32,592 nucleotides of DNA from Gammaproteobacteria bacterium (lineage in GTDB: Bacteria; Pseudomonadota; Gammaproteobacteria; Xanthomonadales; SZUA-36): assembly GCA_030431095.1 (NCBI GenBank), contig JAUIJU010000029.1:1-32592 (forward strand). The letters are read 5' to 3'. The translations under genes were made by a program, and so were the position numbers. Every line of letters starts with the position of its first letter. Within the stretch, counting starts at the first letter, position 1. Below are positions 28,917 to 32,592 of the stretch, one piece after another. The notes under the pieces are model-generated. The model searched no databases, was not told the DNA's origin, and saw only the letters and a list, made by a program, of their open reading frames with translations.

Positions 28917-29654
28917 ATGACTGACTTTCAGACGCTTTCCGCGGACATCCGCGAAGACGTGGGGAAAGGTGCGAGCCGCCGCCTGCGTCACGCCGGACGT
29001 GTTCCCGCGGTGATCTATGGCGGGGAAAAAGACCCCGTCGCCCTGACGCTCGAGCACCGCGAGGTGTGGCACGCTGCCGAAAACGAGGCGTTTTTCTCCA
29101 GCATCCTGGAGATCAAGGTCGGTGACGGCCGGACCCAGCAGGTCGTGGTTCGTGACATGCAGCGCCATCCATTCAAGAGTGCCATCATGCACATGGATTT
29201 CATGCGCGTTTCCGACAAGGAAGAGCTGCGCATTTCCGTGCCGCTGCACTTCGTGAACGAAGAAGGCAGCCCGGCCGGCAAGGAAGGCGGCGTGGTGATC
29301 CAGCACCTGGTGACCGACATCGAAGTGTCCGCCATGCCCAAGGACCTGCCCGAATACCTGGAGGTGGACCTGTCCACCCTGGAGCCGGGCGGCGCCGTGC
29401 AGCTCGGTGACATCACCCTGCCCGAGGGTGTCTCCATTCCGTCTCTGACCGACGAGGAAGACACCAACCTGATGGTGGCCAACGCCATTCACATCAGTGA
29501 AGACCAGGGTACGGGCGCTGCCGCCGCGGCTGAAGCCGAGGCCGCCGAAGCCGAAGCGCTGGGCGAGGAAGGCGACGTGGATGCCGAGGCTTCCGCCGAA
29601 GACGGCGAAGAGGCTGCCGAAGACGGCGACGAGGCCGGCGAAGACAAGGAATAG
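28917..29654 (+). CDS. rplY: 50S ribosomal protein L25 (long, general stress protein Ctc form)
   Basis: L25 binds 5S rRNA in the central protuberance of the large subunit. The 245-residue product is the long TL5/Ctc form: an N-terminal 5S-binding domain (about 1-95, with RLRHAGRVPAVIYGG and MQRHPFKSAIMHMDFMRV), a C-terminal beta domain (about 100-190) and an extra tail from about 200 made almost only of Ala, Glu, Asp and Gly. ATG at 28917 was chosen because it begins the conserved MTDFQTLSADIRED; the frame is open upstream. GAGG precedes it. pth follows after a 14-base palindrome. Confidence 0.95.
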   Translation: MTDFQTLSADIREDVGKGASRRLRHAGRVPAVIYGGEKDPVALTLEHREVWHAAENEAFFSSILEIKVGDGRTQQVVVRDMQRHPFKSAIMHMDFMRVSDKEELRISVPLHFVNEEGSPAGKEGGVVIQHLVTDIEVSAMPKDLPEYLEVDLSTLEPGGAVQLGDITLPEGVSIPSLTDEEDTNLMVANAIHISEDQGTGAAAAAEAEAAEAEALGEEGDVDAEASAEDGEEAAEDGDEAGEDKE

Positions 29655-29668
29655 GGCGGGCGCCCGCC
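29655..29668 (+). promoter_or_regulatory. Perfect palindrome touching the pth start codon
   Basis: GGCGGG-CG-CCCGCC fills the whole gap between the rplY stop and the TTG of pth. In RNA it would form a hairpin over the place where a ribosome-binding site should be, suggesting control or coupling of pth translation by ribosomes leaving rplY. Confidence 0.4.
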
Positions 29669-30247
29669 TTGTCCGGTCCGCTGTTGATCGTGGGCCTGGG
29701 GAATCCAGGCCCGAAATACGCTGAAACCCGGCACAATGCCGGGTTTTGGTTTTTGGATGGCCTGCTGAAGCTGGCTGGCGAGCGCCTGCGCAATGCCACG
29801 CGTCTGCACGCCGAGTCCGCCCGGACCCGGCTGCACGGTCATGACGTCATACTGGCAAGGCCCACCACGTTCATGAACCACAGTGGCCAGGCCGTTCGTG
29901 CTCTGGTCGACTACTATGCCGTGCCGATAGCGCGCCTGCTGGTCGCCTACGATGAACTGGACCTGCCGCCGGGTACGATCCGCCTGAAGGAAGGCGGGGG
30001 TCACGGTGGCCACAACGGGGTGCGTGATATCTGCCAGCACCTGGGTGAGCCGGGCTTCCTGCGTTTACGCATCGGTATCGGGCACCCCGGGCACCGCGAC
30101 GCCGTGACGCGCTATGTGCTGAGCCGCAGCCCGGTTGCCCAGCGGGCCGAGATCGACACTTCCATCGACCGTGCGCTGGCGGTCATGCCACTGGTCCTGG
30201 AAGACCGGCTGCAGGACGCAATGACGACCCTGCACACCAGGGATTGA
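29669..30247 (+). CDS. pth: Peptidyl-tRNA hydrolase
   Basis: Pth releases tRNA from peptidyl-tRNAs that drop off ribosomes. The 192-residue protein has LIVGLGNPGPKYAETRHNAGF with the catalytic His22, TTFMNHSG with Asn70, and LVAYDELDLPPG with Asp95, followed by GGGHGGHNGVRDI and LRIGIGHPG. All active-site positions are present. No ATG or GTG fits the conserved N terminus, so the TTG at 29669 is taken as the start, directly after a hairpin. The rplY-pth-ychF order is standard. Confidence 0.94.
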   Translation: MSGPLLIVGLGNPGPKYAETRHNAGFWFLDGLLKLAGERLRNATRLHAESARTRLHGHDVILARPTTFMNHSGQAVRALVDYYAVPIARLLVAYDELDLPPGTIRLKEGGGHGGHNGVRDICQHLGEPGFLRLRIGIGHPGHRDAVTRYVLSRSPVAQRAEIDTSIDRALAVMPLVLEDRLQDAMTTLHTRD

Positions 30248-30286
30248 ACCCGGGCGCCGAGGGCGCCATGACGAGGAGAGACCACC

Positions 30287-31378
30287 ATGGGATTCCGTTG
30301 CGGAATCGTCGGCCTGCCCAACGTGGGCAAGTCCACGCTGTTCAACGCCCTCACCGAGGCGGCCATTGAGGCCCAGAACTACCCCTTCTGCACCATTGAT
30401 CCCAACGTGGGCGTGGTGCCGGTGCCCGATCCGCGGCTGGCCTCGCTGGCGGACATCACGCGACCCGAAAAAGTGGTGCCCACGACCATGGAGTTCGTGG
30501 ACATCGCGGGCTTGGTGGCCGGCGCTTCGAAAGGCGAAGGGCTGGGTAACCAGTTCCTGGCGCACATTCGCGAGACGGACGCCATCGCGCACGTGGTGCG
30601 CTGTTTCGAGAACGACGACGTGGTGCACGTCGAAGGCCGCGTCGACCCGGTCGCGGACGTCGAAACCATCAATACCGAGCTGCAACTCGCTGACCTGGAG
30701 TCCATTGAACGCAGCCTCGAAAAAGCCGAAAAGCTCAAGCGCTCCGGTGACAAGGCCGTGTTGCGGCGGGTGGACCTGCTCATCCGGCTGCGTGACGCGC
30801 TGGACGAACCCGGTGGCCTGCGCGCGCTGGACCTGGACGAAGACGATCGCCGAGAGGTGCGTTCCCTCAATCTGCTGACGCTCAAGCCGGTCATGTACAT
30901 CGCCAATGTCGACGAACAGGGCCTGGCGGACAATCCGCTGGTGGAACGCCTGCGGGATCACGTGGCGGGGGACGACGCCGAGGTGGTGGCCGTGTGCGCG
31001 GGAATCGAGGCCGAACTGGCCGGCCTGGACGAGGACGAGCGTGCCGAGTTTCTGGCCGATCTCGGCGTGGAGGAATCCGGCCTCAATCGCCTGATTCACG
31101 CCGGCTACGAACTGCTTGGCCTCCTGACCTTCTTTACTGCCGGTCCCAAGGAAGTTCGCGCCTGGACCGTGCGGCGCGGCGCCACGGCGCCGCAGGCCGC
31201 CGGGCGCATCCACACCGATTTCGAGCGCGGCTTCATCCGGGCCCAGGTCATTGCATTTGATGACTACGTCGCGGCCGGTGGCGAACAGGGCGCGAAAGAG
31301 GCGGGTAAATTGCGCATGGAAGGCAAGGAGTATGTGGTGTCCGAGGGCGACGTGATCCTGTTCCGGTTCAACGTCTGA
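30287..31378 (+). CDS. ychF: Ribosome-binding ATPase YchF (OLA1 family)
   Basis: YchF is an Obg-family P-loop protein that prefers ATP and binds the ribosome; in E. coli it is a negative factor in oxidative stress. The 363-residue protein has GLPNVGKST (9-17), the switch region [19 protein letters not shown], the NVDE segment in place of the GTP-type NKxD, a coiled-coil insertion (about 130-190) and a C-terminal TGS domain with [17 protein letters not shown] and a final DVILFRFNV. The ATG has a strong GAGGAGA site (30273-30279) eight bases upstream. Confidence 0.96.
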   Translation: MGFRCGIVGLPNVGKSTLFNALTEAAIEAQNYPFCTIDPNVGVVPVPDPRLASLADITRPEKVVPTTMEFVDIAGLVAGASKGEGLGNQFLAHIRETDAIAHVVRCFENDDVVHVEGRVDPVADVETINTELQLADLESIERSLEKAEKLKRSGDKAVLRRVDLLIRLRDALDEPGGLRALDLDEDDRREVRSLNLLTLKPVMYIANVDEQGLADNPLVERLRDHVAGDDAEVVAVCAGIEAELAGLDEDERAEFLADLGVEESGLNRLIHAGYELLGLLTFFTAGPKEVRAWTVRRGATAPQAAGRIHTDFERGFIRAQVIAFDDYVAAGGEQGAKEAGKLRMEGKEYVVSEGDVILFRFNV

Positions 31379-31398
31379 CGTTTTTTCCCGCCCGACCC

Positions 31399-31427
31399 TT
31401 TAACGGGGGGCGGAAACGGCGTATAAC
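31399..31427 (+). promoter_or_regulatory. Promoter candidate for the acidic-tail protein
   Basis: TTTAAC (31399-31404) and TATAAC (31422-31427) are separated by 17 bases, about 43 bases before the gene at 31470. A G/C-rich imperfect hairpin overlaps the upstream part. Confidence 0.35.
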
Positions 31428-31469
31428 GCATACCCGTGATCCGCGATCGGGGACGGGAGCGCCCAGGAC

Positions 31470-31799
31470 ATGGCCGGTGCAGGAGACGACAAGCGAGACG
31501 CCAGCCGCTCGGCGTCGGCTGACAGCAAGGCCGGCAGCAAGCAGCAGCGTGACGGCGAGTCATTGGCCGCCCGACGCCGCCGCATCGAGATGATGCGTGA
31601 GCGCCAGGAACTGATGGCCATGCTGGACGACTACGGCGACGGCGACATGGAGCTCGATTTCGAGCTGCTGGAAGAAGACGACGACGTGGGTCGCTGGGTC
31701 GCCGCCGAGGAGGGCAATCTCGACGACGAAGAGGTCAGTGAAGAGGACCTCGACGAGGACGACGACTACTTCGACGAGGACTTCGAGGACGACGACTGA
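31470..31799 (+). CDS. Small protein with basic helix and long acidic tail
   Basis: The 109-residue product is not confidently assigned. Residues 1-30 are polar and disordered. Residues 32-52 (ARRRRIEMMRERQELMAML) form a strongly basic amphipathic helix resembling the short PA3496-type proteins, though I would not claim membership. From residue 54 to the end it is almost continuous Asp/Glu. GGGAGC lies 12 bases upstream of the ATG and a promoter candidate is present. The coding character is good (biased third positions, correct spacing), but the function is unknown. Possible roles include binding to basic proteins or to ribosomes. Confidence 0.65.
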   Translation: MAGAGDDKRDASRSASADSKAGSKQQRDGESLAARRRRIEMMRERQELMAMLDDYGDGDMELDFELLEEDDDVGRWVAAEEGNLDDEEVSEEDLDEDDDYFDEDFEDDD

Positions 31800-31839
31800 C
31801 GCCGGGTCGAAGCACAGTCGATTTTTCCGCATCTGCCTC

Positions 31840-31868
31840 TTGCCTCGAGGCCCATTCGGCACTACAAT
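31840..31868 (+). promoter_or_regulatory. Promoter for the tRNA-Tyr-Gly-Thr-tuf operon
   Basis: TTGCCT (31840-31845) and TACAAT (31863-31868) are spaced by 17 bases, giving a leader of about 65 bases before tRNA-Tyr. A second possible -35, TTGACT, lies at 31895-31900 with a poor -10 (CAACAT, 31919-31924). Between them a ten-base palindrome ACCCGCGGGT spans 31902-31911. Confidence 0.45.
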
Positions 31869-31940
31869 TCCGCGCTGTTTTTCGCTGCTGTTCCTTGACT
31901 GACCCGCGGGTTGTCAGGCAACATAGGCGGCTTGCTTGCC

Positions 31941-32025
31941 GGAGGGGTACCCAAGCGGTCAACGGGGGCAGACTGTAAATCTGCTGGCTATGCCTTCGTA
32001 GGTTCGAATCCTACCCCCTCCACCA
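31941..32025 (+). tRNA. tRNA-Tyr (GUA)
   Basis: The acceptor GGAGGGG pairs with CCCCTCC and the anticodon stem GCAGA/TCTGC holds the anticodon GTA at 31975-31977. A long variable arm typical of bacterial tRNA-Tyr is present and CCA is encoded. It is first of three tRNAs before tuf. Confidence 0.97.
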
Positions 32026-32191
32026 TTTCCGGCCTGTGCCGGGGTGGCGATCGGGCGATTCGGCAGGCGGGAAACGACGCCGGAAAAGCGTGGTGGACAG
32101 ACAGGAATGAATCAATCGGACGCATGCCACGGTCAATGGCATGGGGCCGGTTACGTTCGTCATAAGGGTGCCGGTTTCGGCCGAACCCTGA

Positions 32192-32208
32192 CCGGGCAAG
32201 GCGCCCGG
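32192..32208 (+). repeat. Hairpin before tRNA-Gly
   Basis: CCGGGC and GCCCGG pair around AAGGC, ten bases before tRNA-Gly. The 192-base spacer between tRNA-Tyr and tRNA-Gly holds no gene. The hairpin may assist transcript processing. Confidence 0.3.
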
Positions 32209-32217
32209 CGAGCTTAG

Positions 32218-32291
32218 GCGGGTGTAGTTCAACGGTAGAACCTCAGCCTTCCAAGCTGATGATGTGGGTTCGATTCCCATCACCCGCTCCA
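32218..32291 (+). tRNA. tRNA-Gly (UCC)
   Basis: GCGGGTG pairs with CACCCGC, the anticodon stem TCAGC/GCTGA holds TCC at 32250-32252, the T-loop is TTCGATT, and CCA is encoded. It corresponds to the glyT position of the tufB operon. Confidence 0.97.
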
Positions 32292-32354
32292 GGTTCCGGC
32301 CGCTGCCGGGCCGGGTCGCTCCAGGGCGACGAACAGGCAGCACAACGAGTTTCT

Positions 32355-32430
<76 letters not shown>

Positions 32431-32470
32431 GATTGTTTCATCGATAGGTAGGGAATTTTCGGAGACATCC

Positions 32471-32592
32471 ATGTCCAAGGAAAAGTTCGAACGTAACAAG
32501 CCCCACGTGAACGTCGGCACGATCGGTCACGTGGACCACGGCAAGACGACGCTGACGGCGGCGCTGACGAAGGTGTGCGCCGAGGCGCGCGG
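32471..32592 (+). CDS. tuf: Elongation factor Tu, N-terminal part (3' end outside window)
   Basis: EF-Tu delivers aminoacyl-tRNA to the ribosome. Only the first 40 residues are inside the window: [20 protein letters not shown], followed by the P-loop GHVDHGKT and the start of the first helix. GGAGA at 32461-32465 is a suitable ribosome-binding site. Its place after tRNA-Tyr, tRNA-Gly and tRNA-Thr identifies this as the tufB-type copy. A second tuf copy is common in the class but cannot be judged here. Confidence 0.96.
   Translation, partial: MSKEKFERNKPHVNVGTIGHVDHGKTTLTAALTKVCAEAR

Noticed and set aside
31381-31415. Terminator after ychF
   Set aside because: A G/C-rich imperfect hairpin exists, but the T run lies before it, not after it, on the plus strand. 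On the minus strand there is no T tract after it either.

Overview
This is an ordinary, densely packed, GC-rich chromosomal segment of a gammaproteobacterium. Gene orders known from that class recur throughout: petC-sspA-sspB, surE-pcm-yqaA-nlpD-rpoS, yhbY divergent from rlmE-ftsH-folP-glmM, miaB-ybeZ-ybeY-corC, hemA-prfA divergent from a TPR lipoprotein-lolB-ispE-tRNA-Gln-prs-rplY-pth-ychF, and tRNA-Tyr/Gly/Thr-tuf. Protein details such as the N-terminal extension of Pcm and the Walker A wording of FtsH suggest the Xanthomonadales/Lysobacterales side of the class. This placement is an inference from remembered family sequences, not from a search. Almost every base is coding or plainly regulatory. 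I see no prophage, transposase, CRISPR array or genomic island.

Layout. Positions 1-1740: the end of cytochrome c1, the stringent starvation proteins SspA and SspB, and a terminator shared with a convergent Smr-domain gene. Positions 2290-6392: stationary-phase and repair genes (surE, pcm, a YqaA membrane protein, nlpD, rpoS). Positions 6397-12497: a two-gene leftward unit (yhbY, Mth938-like) diverging from rlmE, ftsH, folP, glmM and a small PH-like membrane protein. Positions 12521-15263: leftward tdh-kbl (threonine catabolism) followed by a four-helix membrane protein. Positions 15421-16434: an uncharacterised protein with two cysteine clusters. Positions 16711-21652: miaB, PhoH-like ATPase, ybeY, corC and a DUF4105 membrane protein. 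Positions 21660-24052: leftward hemA-prfA. Positions 24198-31799: TPR lipoprotein, lolB, ispE, tRNA-Gln, prs, rplY, pth, ychF and an acidic small protein. Positions 31941-32592: three tRNAs and the start of tuf.

Genes in each block are tightly coupled. Four junctions overlap as GTGA (surE/pcm, yqaA/nlpD, glmM/PH protein, TPR/lolB), two as ATGA (tdh/kbl, hemA/prfA), and several others overlap by 8-23 bases. GTG starts are frequent and pth appears to start with TTG.

The most unusual observation is in glmM. The reading frame is intact and full length at the N terminus, but about 27-29 residues are missing near the C terminus, removing the conserved phosphate-binding loop of domain 4. Other points of interest are: a 221-base segment between prs and rplY bounded by inverted heptanucleotide repeats; a terminator-like hairpin in the rplY leader; a dyad lying on the predicted -10 of the TPR gene; a DUF4105 gene where lnt often sits; and the eight-cysteine protein. 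I did not find evidence for a wholly new multi-gene system.
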